Below, piece after piece: positions 33,061 through 44,640 of a stretch of DNA of 64,000 nucleotides (position 1 is the stretch's first letter; each line of letters begins with the position of its first letter). The DNA comes from Ahaetulla prasina. Lineage: Eukaryota; Chordata; Lepidosauria; Squamata; Colubridae. Below the pieces are notes generated by a model that had not been told where the DNA came from, did no database searches, and saw only the letters and a program-made list of their open reading frames with translations. Where the stretch lies: NCBI RefSeq assembly GCF_028640845.1, contig NC_080539.1:102450554-102514553 (forward strand), written 5' to 3'. The translations under genes and the position numbers were made by a program.

Positions 33061-33838
33061 ATAGTAAATGAATTGATGGATACACTTAGTCTGGCTTTTC
33101 CACTAGGAACTGTCTGGCATAGGTGACCCATCTGGTAGAATACACTATGGCCTGTATAACTCTTAACCTCATCAGAACATCACAGGCAAGGGTGCCCATG
33201 GAGGAGTATTTCTGATTCAATTGAAATCAGAGATTCTGCCCATAGAAGAATCTCAAATAGAATTTGAGCTTCGTATCTGCTGATATTATTACTCCTGATA
33301 CTATTTTTCTTTGCCTGAGCTCTGCCCTCTGGACTCAGAAAAGTAATAATAAGTTAACCAGTATACTACTGAAATGCTGAAACAGCTGTTATTTTCCTTT
33401 GACCCAATATCTGGGCTGTTTAGAAACAGGCATGAAATCCTTCTATCTCAAGAGATCGAAAAACAATGAAACAAGTTATGTGGTTGAACCTGTGTGGGGA
33501 GGGGAGCTACAAATTTGGTAGCTCATGGAAAAAATAGTAATTAAAAATAATAACTCTGCTAGGTTTTAAACCACTGATTCTCTGCATATTAGGTAAAACT
33601 TAAAGTTATTATACTACTGAGAGACTCTTATAATAGCAGTCACAACAGAGATTAAAGGCAAAAAAAGCAAAAAAGAAAATTCTATTTTTGTTGTGCCTGA
33701 ATATAGATGCATTTATATAGATAAATTTAATATAACTTTCTGTTTATATATGTTTTTAGATGGACATATGCATACAGAGAGAGAGAGATAGAAAACTATA
33801 TATAGTTAAGTCCTGCCCATGGGAATAAATGCAATTGG
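33061..33838. other. unassigned sequence
   Basis: I see no supported feature here. Confidence 0.45.
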
Positions 33839-33840
33839 CA

Positions 33841-33848
33841 TTTATTCA

Positions 33849-33888
<40 letters not shown>

Positions 33889-33893
33889 TTTAC
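33841..33893. repeat. (TTAC)n microsatellite
   Basis: About 53 bp of ACTT/TTAC units. Confidence 0.95.
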
Positions 33894-34179
33894 TTTCCCG
33901 TGTTTCCCTGAAAATAAGACCCTGTCTTATATTTTTTTTGTCACCAAAAAAGGCACCAGGTCTTATTTTTGGGGGGTAATATCATCTTTCCTGAAGGCCT
34001 CTGCAGCCGATAACAGAGCTCCAGATCAATCCCCAGCTTAATTTTTACCAGTGCAACTTGGAATGGGCGGAGTCTTAATTAGGGCTTATTTTTGGGGTAG
34101 GGCTTATATTGGTCATACATGTAAAAGTCAAGCTAGGACTTTCTTTCGGGGTAGGTTGTATTTTTGGGAAAACATGGTA
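33891..34179. mobile_element. TA-flanked MITE, 'ccgtgtttccctgaaaataag' type
   Basis: The left end 'cccgtgtttccctgaaaata' and the right end 'tttttgggaaaacatggta' are inverted, and the interior repeats 'gggcttatttttggggtag'. The TA-adjacent ends suggest a Tc1/mariner-type target. A partial relative lies at 44539. Confidence 0.6.
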
Positions 34180-34309
34180 TTTAATCATATTATCTTTCAA
34201 CCAACTTTGAACAACTCTCCGTCAAAAACCCGAAAAACATAAAATCACACTAAAACTATACAACTCAACTGATTAAAATATTAAAAATGACAAAAAAAAC
34301 CTAGCACCA

Positions 34310-35040
34310 CATCAAAGCTCTAATATGCAATTATCTAGTCTTCTCCCAGTGCTTCGGGGGAAAGCCAGGTCTTCAGTCCTTTGTGGAAGGCTAAACGGGT
34401 GAGACCTGCTGAACCTCAGGGAGTCTTAGGACAAAGGATACCATGAAAAAAGCATGCTTCCTACCTTCCATCAGATTGCAACGTTTAAGGGAAGGGACTA
34501 GGAGCATGCTCACCTCATCTAACCTGGAAGGATGGGTAGATGTCCTGCAAATATCCTGGCCAATGGTGGAATTCATTTTTTTTTTACTACCAGTTCTATG
34601 GGTGTGGCTTGGTGGGTGTGATGTGGCTTGGTGGGCGTGGCTTGGTGGGCATGGCAGGGGAAGGAAACTGCAAAATCTCCATTCCCACCCCACTCTGAGG
34701 CCAGCCAGAGATGGTATTTGCTGGTTCTGCAAACTACTCAAAATTTCCACTACCAGTTCTCTAGAACCTGTCAGAACCTGCTGAATAGCAGCCTGATCCT
34801 GGCCCTGTACCACATAGGGCTTAAAAGTGATAACCAGCACTTTGGATTGTACCCAGAAAGAAACTGGAAGCCAGGACAGTTCACACAACAGAAGTATAAC
34901 ATGGGTAAATCTAGGGGGCAGTATTGTGCCACACTCCTGCATTCTGGGCCAATTGAAGTTTCCCGGTGGTGTTCAAGTGTAGCCTCTTGAAGAGAACATT
35001 GCAATAATCCAGCTGGGAGGGGACCAAAGCATGAATGACC
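34310..35040 (-). mobile_element. old L2 copy, antisense, split by hAT
   Basis: Segments 'gcttcgggggaaagccaggt', 'tgataaccagcactttggat' and 'gaacattgcaataatccagc' match the 3' coding part of L2. The minus-strand frame near 34940 begins with SWLPVSFWVQSKVLVITFK, aligning to HWLPVAFRVRFKVLVTTFK of the young copies. It is degenerate. Confidence 0.7.
34561..34795 (+). mobile_element. hAT MITE, perfect TSD
   Basis: It begins CAATGGTGGAATTCAT and ends CTGAATAGCAGCCTG, with a perfect 8-bp TSD atcctggc (34553-34560 and 34796-34803). It is inserted in an old L2 copy. Confidence 0.88.
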
Positions 35041-35668
35041 ATGAGCAAGACTATTTATTACCTCTGAGCATGAAACACTGGAAGGACACAAAAACAAGGA
35101 AAATAAGTATGGATTATGGTTGCCTACAGTCCACTTGATGAGTTGCTCCCATACCGTTTGAATCCAGATCAAATGTTCTTCAGCCACAGAGTCCAGCCAG
35201 CATCAGCAAAGACCTGGAACTGTTAAAAACATAATCTAGATATTCCCTATGATTTCAGAATGGAAAAAAATAATGGAAGAGGGGAAATCCAGTTTGTCTA
35301 TGGATGACACATAGTCCCATCTGCCCAGAATACTAAATTTGAGAATATATCAGTATCCAAAGCTATCCTAGACTTAATAGAATAGAACAGAACAGAATAG
35401 AATTTTTTAATGGCCAAGTGTGATTGGACACATAAGGAATTTGTCTTGGTGCATATGCTCTCAGTGTACATAAAAGAAAAGATACCTTCATCAAGAATCA
35501 TAAGGTACAACACTTAATGATAGACATAGGGTACAAATAAGCAATCAGAAAACAATATCAATATAAATTGTAAGGATACAAGCAACAAAGTTACAGTCAT
35601 ACAGTCATAAGTGGAAGGAGATGGGTGATGGGAACAATGAAAAGATTAATAGTAGTGCAGATTTAGTA

Positions 35669-36162
35669 TTTATTTATTTATTTATTTAATCAAATTTGTA
35701 TACCGCCCTATCTCCCGAGGGACTCAGGGCGGTTCACAGGCCAATAAAAACATATAAATACAAATTAAGATCACAATTAAAAAACTTATTCTAAAGCCAA
35801 ATTAATTAAAAATGATATAAATACTAAAACCAATTAAAATCAATATAAATTTAAAACCTAGTCCAGTCCTGCGCAAATGAATAAATATGTTTTAAGCTCG
35901 CAGCGGAAGGTTCGGAGGTCCGGAAGTTGACGAAGTCCTGGGGGGAGTTCGTTCCAGAGGGTGGGAGCCCCCACAGAGAAGGCCCTTCCCCTGGGTGTCG
36001 CCAGACGACACTGCCTAGCTGACGGCACCCTGAGGAGTCCCTCTCTGTGAGAGCGCACGGGTCGGTGAGAGGTATTCGGTAGCAGCAGGCGGTCCCGTAA
36101 GTAACCCGGCCCTATGCCATGGAGCGCTTTAAAGATGGTTACCAGAACCTTGAAGCGCAAAC
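35669..36162 (-). mobile_element. 5'-truncated L2 (copy B)
   Basis: This antisense 494-bp L2 3' end has the TTTATT tail, the 'taccgccctatctcccgagg' hairpin and the C-terminal coding part (36160-35858). It interrupts the AATAG-tail LINE with a short duplication tagta (35664-35668 and 36163-36167). Confidence 0.88.
35858..36160 (-). pseudogene. L2 copy B RT C-terminal fragment
   Basis: This open 100-codon frame runs from RFKVLVTIFKALHG through HREGLLRVPSARQCRL to GAPTLWNELPPGLRQLP and FICAGLD. It is the post-RT C-terminal segment only, and the catalytic core was lost by 5' truncation. Confidence 0.75.
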
Positions 36163-36217
36163 TAGTAAATAGTTTGAGAGTGTTGAGGGAATTATTTGTT
36201 TAGCAGAGTGATGGCGT

Positions 36218-36625
36218 TCAGGAAAAAACTGTTCTTGTGTCTAATTGTTCTGTTGTGCAGTGCTCTATAGCGTCGTTTTGAGGGTAGAGTTGAAACAGTT
36301 TATGTCCAGGATGTGAGGGGTCTGTAAATATTTTCACAGACCTCTTTTTGACTCGTGCAGTATACAGGTCCTCAATGGAAGGCAGATTGGTAGCAATTGT
36401 TTTTTCTGCAGTTCTAATTATCCTCTGAAGTCTGTGTCTGTCTTGTTGGGTTGGAGAACCAAACCAGACAGTTATAGAGGTGCAGATGATAGACTCAATA
36501 ATTCCTCTGTAGAACTGATCAGCAGCTCCTTGGGCTGTTTGAACTTTCTGAGTTGGCGCAGAAAGAACATTCTTTGTTGTGCTAGATATCACTTCTGAGC
36601 ATTTTTTTCCTCTCCCACCCAACAA
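36218..36625 (-). pseudogene. LINE RT C-terminal segment (Rex1/L3-like)
   Basis: The frame contains FYRGIIESIICTSITVWFG, DRHRLQRIIRTAEK, LPSIEDLYTARV and DPSHPGHKLFQLYP. This C-terminal architecture is seen in Rex1/L3-like elements of the CR1 group. It lacks the YxDD core because the copy is truncated. The family is inferred from motif resemblance. Confidence 0.65.
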
Positions 36626-36630
36626 CCCTC

Positions 36631-37242
36631 CCCATCAATGCAGTTCTACAGATTATATGCTAAACAGTAAATTCACTTAATTTATGAAAGATTTTTTTTT
36701 AATTTCACTTAATACTAGGAGAAAAAGACATTCCTTGCATGTTTATAAATGAAAAGCTGGACAAGGAAATCTGCTTTTTAACAGGGCAAAGCAACCTTAG
36801 TAGAGTAGTTCTCCTCTGCTATTACATAATAATCCGTTACTGTACTGAAATCGATGTAAAAAATAAATCTATATTAAAAGCCTATGCATCAGTTCTCCAA
36901 GTAGGCTAACTATACAGCCATATCAAAATGAAAAGAAAAGAAAGCTTTTGATGCAACAACAACTCAGTTCTCGCAATCTGGAACCATCCAAATACTTTGA
37001 ACTGTAGCTAACATTACCCCCAGCTGCCATGCCTTTCGTTGAGGTGGCTGGGAATTATGGGGGTTGTAGTCCAACTCATGTATGGCATGGGATAGGAAAA
37101 CTGAAAACAGCTTCTTCACAAACCTAAGAGAACCCATCTGAAATTATGTTTTATTAAAGCCCTCAGTTCCCTCTTTTGTGACTCATTATGAACTGCTGAC
37201 TTTCAGTCCAGTTTGGTTTTTTTTCTAGGCAGGAGACAGATG

Positions 37243-37247
<5 letters not shown>
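36631..37247. other. unassigned sequence
   Basis: A string 'gggttgtagtccaactcatg' near 37060 resembles a common squamate MITE arm. Nothing else is supported. Confidence 0.4.
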
Positions 37248-37293
<46 letters not shown>

Positions 37294-37325
37294 TCTCCCT
37301 CCCTCCCTCCCTCCCTCCCTCTTTC
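37248..37325. repeat. (CT)n/(CCCT)n compound microsatellite
   Basis: About 44 bp of CT, then CCCT units. Confidence 0.97.
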
Positions 37326-38264
37326 TCTTTAATGTGCCAATAAATTGACACTTTTGTTGCTGTTTAGCAATTGTTATTTCTCTGGGTATGAAGTTATGTT
37401 TGCATTATATTTCTAATTCCTCATGTGCCATCCAGCACTTTGTGTACGGCAGGAAATTATGCCAGCTTAACCTGTATCATTCTCTTTCCTGTCCTCTTCT
37501 TTGGTCAATAAGGTTGACAAATGATGCTTACTTGGAAGAAAAAGGAGAACTAACTACTGTACACACAGCTCCCAGAGCCTGTTTCCGTTTCCTGGTTTAA
37601 ATCAGTCCTCTGGGTAGCACAGGGTTAGTGCTTTTTCAAAGGAGCCACTGAACCTGTGCTCATAAAATAAGATAAGCACTTTTCCGGGTATTAAAGAGTT
37701 ACCTTGCATTTGTAAGGAGCTCGTATAAGACCAGACAGTATCATGAGATACTGTCAGGAAGACACTTTGTGGATAGATGTCTCTGAGAAAGCCAGATGTT
37801 GGACCTCTCCTACAGCCTAAGCCAAAATAGCCCTCATTATTCATTATCTTGAATTGACCAGTAGGTGACTCCAATTCCTAGCAAGGGCAGCAACCATGTT
37901 GTCTATGACACCAGCCAAATGATCCTCATGGCAAAAATTATATTGAGATAATAGTGAAGATGCTCCTTTGACATTGGAAGGGTCAGGACAACCTCAGCTA
38001 TGGGCTGGGGAAGTGAATAAGGCAACATTTAAGGTGATGGCCAATGCTGGAGAAAGTGGCCATTCAGGCATGTTCATGCTGTGGTTAGGGTCAAGTAAGG
38101 AAGAGCCCCCTCTTAGAATAGCCATTTAAGTAAGAGATTGAAGGCTGGTATGTGTTTACTACAAAGAGATTAAGAGGCGCATGGAGTTTGGAGTGAATTT
38201 TCTTATGGGTTTTTTTGGTAGTTCTCAATTATGATGAGTAATATCTGCATGCACTATGCTTTTT
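37326..38264. other. unassigned sequence
   Basis: No supported gene. The frames at 37388-37600 and 37874-37602 lack recognisable motifs. Confidence 0.45.
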
Positions 38265-38341
38265 AGAATAGAATAGAATAGAATAGAATAGAATAGAATA
38301 GAATAGAATAGAATAGAATAGAATAGAATAGAATAGAATAG
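38265..38341. repeat. (AATAG)n microsatellite at LINE tail
   Basis: About 15 AATAG units directly joined to the LINE 3' end. Confidence 0.97.
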
Positions 38342-38412
38342 ATTTTTTTATTGGCCAAGTGTGACTGGACACACAAGGAATTTGTCTTGGTGCATACGCT
38401 CTCAGTGTACAT

Positions 38413-38913
38413 CAGGGGTAGTCAACCTTTTTATACCTACCGCCCACTTTTGTATCTCTGTTAGTAGTAAAATTTTCTAACCACAGTAATGTGCCGTGTA
38501 TCGTCGTCTGCGCATGCCTCTTGCGCATCGTGGATTGGGTTGGGGGGGGCGCCGGTTACCAGCTCCGCTTGTCTGTTACAGTGGGGTAGGGTGGGGGGAG
38601 ATGCATGAGCTATTCTGGGTTGAGGCTCTTTTGCTTGCGGTCGCACTATAACGCCATTTAGTTTAACTTATGTAACGTGAACTAAACTTATGCCTGGGCG
38701 GTACAAATAGTATATTTTCAGAAATTCAAATTGTCACGGGGAATTTTATGAAAACCTAATGAAAATGTGTTTAAATAATATATAAATTTTTAAAAAGTCA
38801 ATTAAATTTTTTAAAAAAGGAAAGTGCTTCAGTATCGGACAAAACCCCTACCGCCCACCATGAAAACTGGAACGCCCACTAGTGGACGGTAGGGACCAGG
38901 TTGACTACCACTG
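38413..38913. mobile_element. 501-bp hAT element, perfect TSD
   Basis: It begins CAGGGGTAGTCAACCTTT and ends GGTTGACTACCACTG. Subterminal 'ctaccgcccac' motifs occur at both ends. A perfect 8-bp TSD gtgtacat lies at 38405-38412 and 38914-38921. It has no transposase. Its termini, subtermini and base composition differ from the other hAT MITEs here. It resembles widely distributed tetrapod hAT elements that I recall as candidates for horizontal transfer. Confidence 0.9.
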
Positions 38914-39002
38914 GTGTACATAAAAGAAAAGATACGTTCATCAAGAATCATAAGGTTCAACACTTATTGATAGTCATAGGGTACAATAAGCAATCAGGAA
39001 AC

Positions 39003-39889
39003 TATGCTTTTTAAAACTGAGCAAGCTTGGCTTACAGCATTTGGGGGTCATTAATTGATGCAACTGGCATTCATACGACAAATAACCCAAAGTTTCAGTG
39101 ACCTTGGCAGCACTCAAGAGTAATCAGCCACAAGGTAAGCATGAAATGTTCCCGAACAATGGCCTTAGGCACAAAGCCATAGCAATGTCATCTTTTTCCT
39201 TTTCTTCTTAAATGTACTCTGTGTCTAATTCACCCAGTATCTTGCTTTGTTTCCTAAATCCCCCAAGCACTTAGCATTGTCCTGAGTAGCACTTCCAGCT
39301 TCTGTCTCAGATGATTACAGCTTTCAAAAGCTGTAATGCAGGTGATCCTACTATTAGTGTGGGGCAGCTGTTTCAGACTACAGATGGGAGGGACAGGGTT
39401 GGACCAATAATCTTTGGTGTACATAAAAACATGTGTTCTACTGGTTTATGGCTGTTACCATAGAATGGATCATCAAGTGTTGACTGTTATGTAGGAAACA
39501 GCCCTCATGGCTCCAATGGTTTTGGTATCCATTTTTTAAATGAAAGAGCACTTATCTTCAAGCAGTGCTGATAGAAAATTAAATGTTGAGCATTCATGTC
39601 TGATTTCTCCCACATATATATTCTCCACATGTGTAATTCTTAATAAAGTTATTGGCAATGATATATGCAAAACATATAAGGATAAATTTTAGGTTCTATA
39701 AAATGAAATATATACTTGGGACAGACACATACATAAAAATGTAATTATTTCAGGTAGTTTTACTGAAGAACCAACCAATATTTTTAAGAACATCGTAAAT
39801 TTTGGACTGAAATCAAAATAGATATGCTTCACCTTATGGAATATTTATTATTTCTAATTCACAATAGAAGCCATAGTTCATTTTTTGTA
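39003..39889. other. unassigned sequence
   Basis: I see no supported feature here. Confidence 0.45.
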
Positions 39890-40072
39890 AGAAGGAAGGA
39901 AGGAAGGAGGGAGGGAGGGAGGGGGGAGGGAGGGAGGGAGGGAGGAAGGAAAGGAAAGGAAAGGAGAGGAAAGGAAAGGAAAGGAAAGGAAAGGAAAGGA
40001 AAGGAAAGGAAAGGAAAGGAAAGGAAAGGAACGGAAAGGAAAGGAAAGGAAAGGAAAGGAAAGGAAAGGAAA
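39890..40072. repeat. (GGAA)/(GGGA)/(GGAAA)n microsatellite
   Basis: About 180 bp, changing from GGAA to GGGA to GGAAA units. It gives spurious Lys/Arg/Glu/Gly and Phe/Leu/Pro/Ser frames. Confidence 0.97.
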
Positions 40073-40137
40073 TCTCGCCTTCAGGTTTTACACTTTTATT
40101 TTTAAAAGGGAGCTTATTTTTATTTTTTATTTTTTTG
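40073..40137. repeat. 63-bp flank shared with 52.7 kb
   Basis: 'ccttcaggttttacactttt' and the following 'tatttttaaaagggagctta' recur next to the GGAA microsatellite at 52592-52680. Confidence 0.7.
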
Positions 40138-41542
40138 CCTTGACACATAAACACCAAATGGCTCCACAATTCAATTCAGTGTGAAAGAGAAACAAAGTAA
40201 CACATTTTGTTTATTTAGGGAAACAACATTTGCTGCTCTTTTACTACTCCCCAGCATATGCAAACACAATTTAGGTAGCACCACTATGCCTGTGCCTTAA
40301 GCAGTATACAATTATTTGTGTTTTTTGCAACTCTGGGACATTCACACACGGGAGAAAAGAGCTTAATACTGGCTCTACTCCAGATACAGAGCTGCCCTGT
40401 TACCCTTACTCTCCCCCAAGATCCATAGATTAAGGCAGAAACTTAAGGAGTATATGAAATACATGGACAATTCAGTTCTTTAGAAGTGGATCTTTGAACA
40501 TGCAGCTCAGAGATGGAGGCTGTTTCTAGAAAACTGATGCTGAAGCAATGGATTTAGGAATAAACAATACTACAAAACACCAAATTAGGCTGAAGGGATT
40601 ACAGATCATTTTTGTGAGGAATTGCTAGTAGAAGTTATATTAGATCTTCTATTTCTTGGGGGATCCTGGTGATAACTAGAGCACCAATTATTAATTTATT
40701 TTGAAAAACAAAATAAAACTGATTTAAAGACTATTGAATATCATGTGGTTTTCAGCCCTAATAAACCAAAACATCTTTTTAAATTAGTAAAGATCTTTAT
40801 GTTCCATATTGAGGCAGACGTTTAAGTACAGTAGAATGTTTATCATCCCGAGTGCATAACAAAATGAGATATCTTCTTGTCATAATCTTTGTCCCCTCTG
40901 GAATATCAGAATTTACAGATTATATCACGAGCTGTCTTAGTTAATCCTGTTCGGTTGATTATATTAATAAAGCAGGATACAATGAATGCAAGTTTCTTTT
41001 TAAAAAAATACAGTGGATAAAAATTTCAGAATTCACATTAAGACCAACTAACTGTACCAAGCTAGCTCAAGGTTGAAAAATAACATGTAAGTTTCAGAGA
41101 TCTCTAAAACTCTCCCCTAAGTACAGTAGTAAACAAAGTGGAGGGTTGGATGGATCTCAAGCAGCTGGTGTTCCAGCCCTGAATCTAATTTCATTGTTCT
41201 AAAAGAAACAGGGAGTTGATTTTAGGCATTCAGATTAGATTCTGCCAGAAGCTAAAATGGTTTCCCTGGGAATCTTCTCCCGAGGATTTGAGGGATCAAA
41301 ATCAGGAAAAACTATAAACATTGATCCCACAGAAATGCAGCTGTTAAGTCAGCCTAAATTTTCCTTGGGCTAAAAATACAAGCTCCTTGGTGAGTAAAAG
41401 TAGAACTACAGAGAAACATAACAAAGCTGAACCTAACATACTTATTGTAGGAAAAGAACATTGTTAATCTAGGGTAGCCAAAAATCAGAGAATCTAATAA
41501 TGTGTTTAATGAAAGCATATACCTTCAAATAAAAATTGGTAA

Positions 41543-41543
<1 letters not shown>
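40138..41543. other. unassigned sequence
   Basis: I see no supported feature here. Confidence 0.45.

Positions 41544-41579
<36 letters not shown>
41544..41579. repeat. (CA)n microsatellite
   Basis: Eighteen CA units. Confidence 0.97.
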
Positions 41580-41581
<2 letters not shown>

Positions 41582-41589
41582 TTAAAAAA

Positions 41590-41670
41590 AATATATAAAG
41601 CATTCCATCTTTCTTATGCAGTGTGTCGTCTGGGTACATACATCTCTATGCTACATCGTTCATAAAAAGT
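41590..41670 (-). repeat. interspersed repeat fragment shared with 18.6 kb
   Basis: 'cagtgtgtcgtctgggtaca' matches the start of the 18601-19150 repeat. Confidence 0.45.
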
Positions 41671-42265
41671 TGGTAATTCCTAATGAGGGGTAGGTAACAG
41701 ATTCCTTCTGATTTCTAGCATGCTTAAAGCTCCAGAAGGGTTGGGCTTCTTTTCCTGGAGTCCAATGTCAATTTTACCCCATTGGTAAATGAGCAATAGT
41801 TAACCATGTCTGAGCATCACAGTTTCTATAGATTTGAGTAGAAAAAGGAAATAAACACTGAACACTAAAATGATTATTTTTTAAACTGCTTGAGTCAGCT
41901 GGATCATGTTTTTCTGTGTGCTAGGAATACTAATCTGTATTTCCCCTATAATATTGATCCCAAACCGACAAGAAGGGCAAGAAAATGGCAGTACTGAGTA
42001 TACATTTTCAGGCTGAATGATATCAAGACAATACCTTTTGCAAGTGCTCTCTCTGTTTTAAGAATTTCAAAAATTTTTTGTGTGAATTTTCATAAAATGG
42101 TTTGAAAGGTCTATGATGGCATGAGTTAGAATTTATCTGCTCAACCAAATCACCATTTCTCTAAATACTACGGCATACTTCTTGCTATTTTAAAAATCTC
42201 TAGACATATTTTTTGATAGGTATTTCAAAAGACAATCAACATTCAATTGTCAGAAAGCTTTTGAG
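41671..42265. other. unassigned sequence
   Basis: I see no supported feature here. Confidence 0.45.
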
Positions 42266-42403
42266 AAGTAAAGGTAAAGGTAAAGGTTCCCCTCACACAT
42301 ACGTGCTAGTCGTTGCCGACTCTAGGGGGCGGTGCTCATCTCCGTTTCAAAGCCAAAGAGCCAGCGCTGTCCGAAGACGTCTCCATGGTCATGTGGCCGG
42401 CAT
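42266..42403 (-). mobile_element. 5'-truncated Sauria SINE, antisense
   Basis: 'aaggtaaaggttcccctcac', 'ctagggggcggtgctcatct' and 'ccatggtcatgtggccggca' are the reverse of the Sauria SINE 3' half. The tRNA head is missing. Confidence 0.85.
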
Positions 42404-42509
42404 GTACGTTTTAATAATACAGATGGGTTATCTGTGAGAAATAGTTACGTCAATGTCAATGGATAAAGTTATTTTACTTCAATTATTATGGTAACATAAG
42501 AAGTTGTAC

Positions 42510-42690
42510 TAAACAGGCCCAGATTCAAATCCACCCTCAGCCATGAAAATTCACTGAGTGACTTTGAACCAATCACTCTCACTCAGCCCAACCTATTTCA
42601 CAGGATATTTATTACACAAATTAAATGAAAGAAGTCCATATAAGTTACATTTTTTTTCCTACAGAAAGGCAGGATAATGAAGTTAACAAA
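42510..42690 (+). mobile_element. old SINE fragment (MIR-like)
   Basis: 'cagattcaaatccaccctca' resembles a B box. 'gagtgactttgaaccaatca' and 'ctcagcccaacctatttcac' resemble the MIR/squamate SINE core. Confidence 0.5.
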
Positions 42691-42778
42691 TAAATAACAT
42701 TGGAGGAATATATAAATCTGAGTGAATATATATGTGAATAAAGAATTTATATGAATGAATGTGTATGGATAAATATAT

Positions 42779-42830
42779 ATGAATGAATGAATGAATGAAT
42801 GAATGAATGAATGAATGAATGAACGAACGA
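42779..42830. repeat. (GAAT)n microsatellite
   Basis: About 52 bp of GAAT units ending in GAAC variants. Confidence 0.97.
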
Positions 42831-43498
42831 AAAAACTTAAAGCTTCCTGGCTAAAAGTCTAAAGAGATGTTACTAGACATTAGTGGATCAATACAATTAT
42901 TCAGCATAAAAAAATCTGTTATACTGCTTTTAAGTCTACTTGAAAGGTCTACTTCAGTGGAACATAGAAAACCCTGCTCTGAGTGGTTTAATCATTTCGT
43001 AACACCATTACAAGGTGTTTTTTTAATTGGGCAGTCTACAAACTGAATTAAATAAATTTAGATATAGGAAATGGAACAGGCTGATTAAATAATCAGCAAA
43101 AATAAATGTTACATTCTAGGAGCTAACTATGTTGAAGTGTTGCAGACACATTTGAAGTATAAACTGACCTCTTTTCCTAAAATCAGCATAGCAGTTCATT
43201 TGACAAAGAAAGAACTCAGCTAAACTTAAGAGTTTGGAGAATTATCTCATTTTAGAAATTCCCCAGAGACCAGGTTTGTACTAATATTATTTGCCTGTCA
43301 GTGCAGTGAAAACCTAGATTTCTATACTTTAAATGATAAAATGGCAAACTATTGTCAGGTTCGCTGTCTAGAAGTTCCTCTATAACTTACCCATTGAGAA
43401 TATTAGTGCCACTAACAAAATACACCTTGGTGTGGAGCTGTTTCATACTACAGGACTGATCCATATGGTTTTAATATTGCAATAACACTACTGTAGCA
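42831..43498. other. unassigned sequence
   Basis: I see no supported feature here. Confidence 0.45.
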
Positions 43499-43535
43499 TG
43501 TCTGTCTGTCTGTCTCTCTCTCTCTCCTTCCCCCT

Positions 43536-43630
<95 letters not shown>
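43499..43630. repeat. compound (TCTG)/(CT)/(GT)/(GA) microsatellite
   Basis: The tract changes motif four times, with about 65 bp of pure GA at the end. The Ser/Leu and Arg/Glu frames over it are artefacts. Confidence 0.97.
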
Positions 43631-43633
<3 letters not shown>

Positions 43634-44538
43634 AAGCCAATGGGCTGCTCAGTGACTTTATTCCTATCATTGTTAGCAATGTGTAGCAGGTAAAGTGCCT
43701 GCTTTATATACCTGCTGCTACAAGACATTGTGTGTCTAAAGAAGCTTCACTTTAATTTCATATTTTTTTCTATGTAAAACAATATCTCTCACTCAAATGT
43801 GGAATGATTTGCTTTACTGCAAACTGATCCACTGTAAGTAACATTTATGGACTTTAACAGGAAACATAGATCTTTGCAGCTTCCAAGACGCTTTGCTTTG
43901 GATAACTAAATTAGACATTTTCTCTGCTTAGACAAATAAGAACAGGAAGTCTCCTTCTAATAGCATGCACCAAGGGTTACTAATCTGTTTGTGCTTTAGT
44001 TATCCATCTGTAAAATGTTGTGAAGACAGTTATATTAAGGCTGCAATTTGAAAGCATTTACTTTAAGTCCATATTACTTCTCAATTAATGGAACTTACCC
44101 TGTTGTTAATGGTGTCAGTTTCATTTTAAAATAAACTAATGTTTATATATATATATATTACAAAAGCGAAATGCAAAGTCTAAAGTTTACTGCTGTTTTC
44201 AAAATCACTTATCATTTTTTCTTGCAATAATGTTACCATTTTCTCTAATAATTCAGAAAATAAATCATCATTCTTTTTATTGCTTTTCATAAATCATATG
44301 TTCCTTAGGTGACTTTTTAAATGCGCATGCATGTACACTCATATACGCACACAAACTCTTGAACTCTTGAGTAGGTTATAGGAACTGTTGAGAAATATAT
44401 GAGCGGGAACATTTTGTTTCAAAAATTTAAGACCTGGAGATAAACAGTAAAACTTTCTCTTACTCCCTGAGTCTAGTTTAGATAATACAGAGCATTTTTG
44501 TTATGTTAACTATTGACCGGGAGAAGCCATTAGATAAC
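43631..44538. other. unassigned sequence
   Basis: I see no supported feature here. Confidence 0.45.
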
Positions 44539-44640
44539 TACCGTGTTATTCAGAAAATAAGGCCAAGTCTTATTTTCTTTTAGACTCGAAAATAAGCACT
44601 TGGGCTTATTTTTGAGGTGATCTTACTTTTTTTGAGGCGC
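44539..44640. mobile_element. MITE fragment related to 33.9 kb
   Basis: 'taccgtgttattcagaaaat' and 'cacttgggcttatttttgag' match the left half of the 33.9-kb MITE. Confidence 0.5.

Larger units (their letters stand above)
35378..36630 (-). mobile_element. AATAG-tail LINE with coding C-terminus, split by L2
   Basis: This antisense copy starts with an AATAG-type tail and 'aatggccaagtgtgattgga'. It continues to 35668 and resumes at 36163 after an L2 insertion. The distal part encodes the RT C-terminus. It is 5'-truncated near 36630. From memory, AATAG-tailed CR1/L3-type LINEs are reported from snakes, and the exact family name needs a library search. Confidence 0.7.
38265..39002 (-). mobile_element. 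AATAG-tail LINE fragment split by a hAT element
   Basis: It starts with a long (AATAG)n tail (38265-38341), then 'ttattggccaagtgtgactg'. It is interrupted at 38413-38913 and continues 'aagaatcataaggttcaaca' to about 39002. Confidence 0.8.

Noticed and set aside
37163..37351. Arg/Glu repeat frame
   Set aside because: It is a translation of the CT/CCCT microsatellite.
39824..40169. Long Lys/Arg/Glu/Gly and Phe/Leu/Pro/Ser reading frames
   Set aside because: They are translations of the GGAAA microsatellite on the two strands and have no gene-like context.
43471..43728. Ser-Leu repeat proteins
   Set aside because: They are translations of the CT/GA and GT microsatellite.
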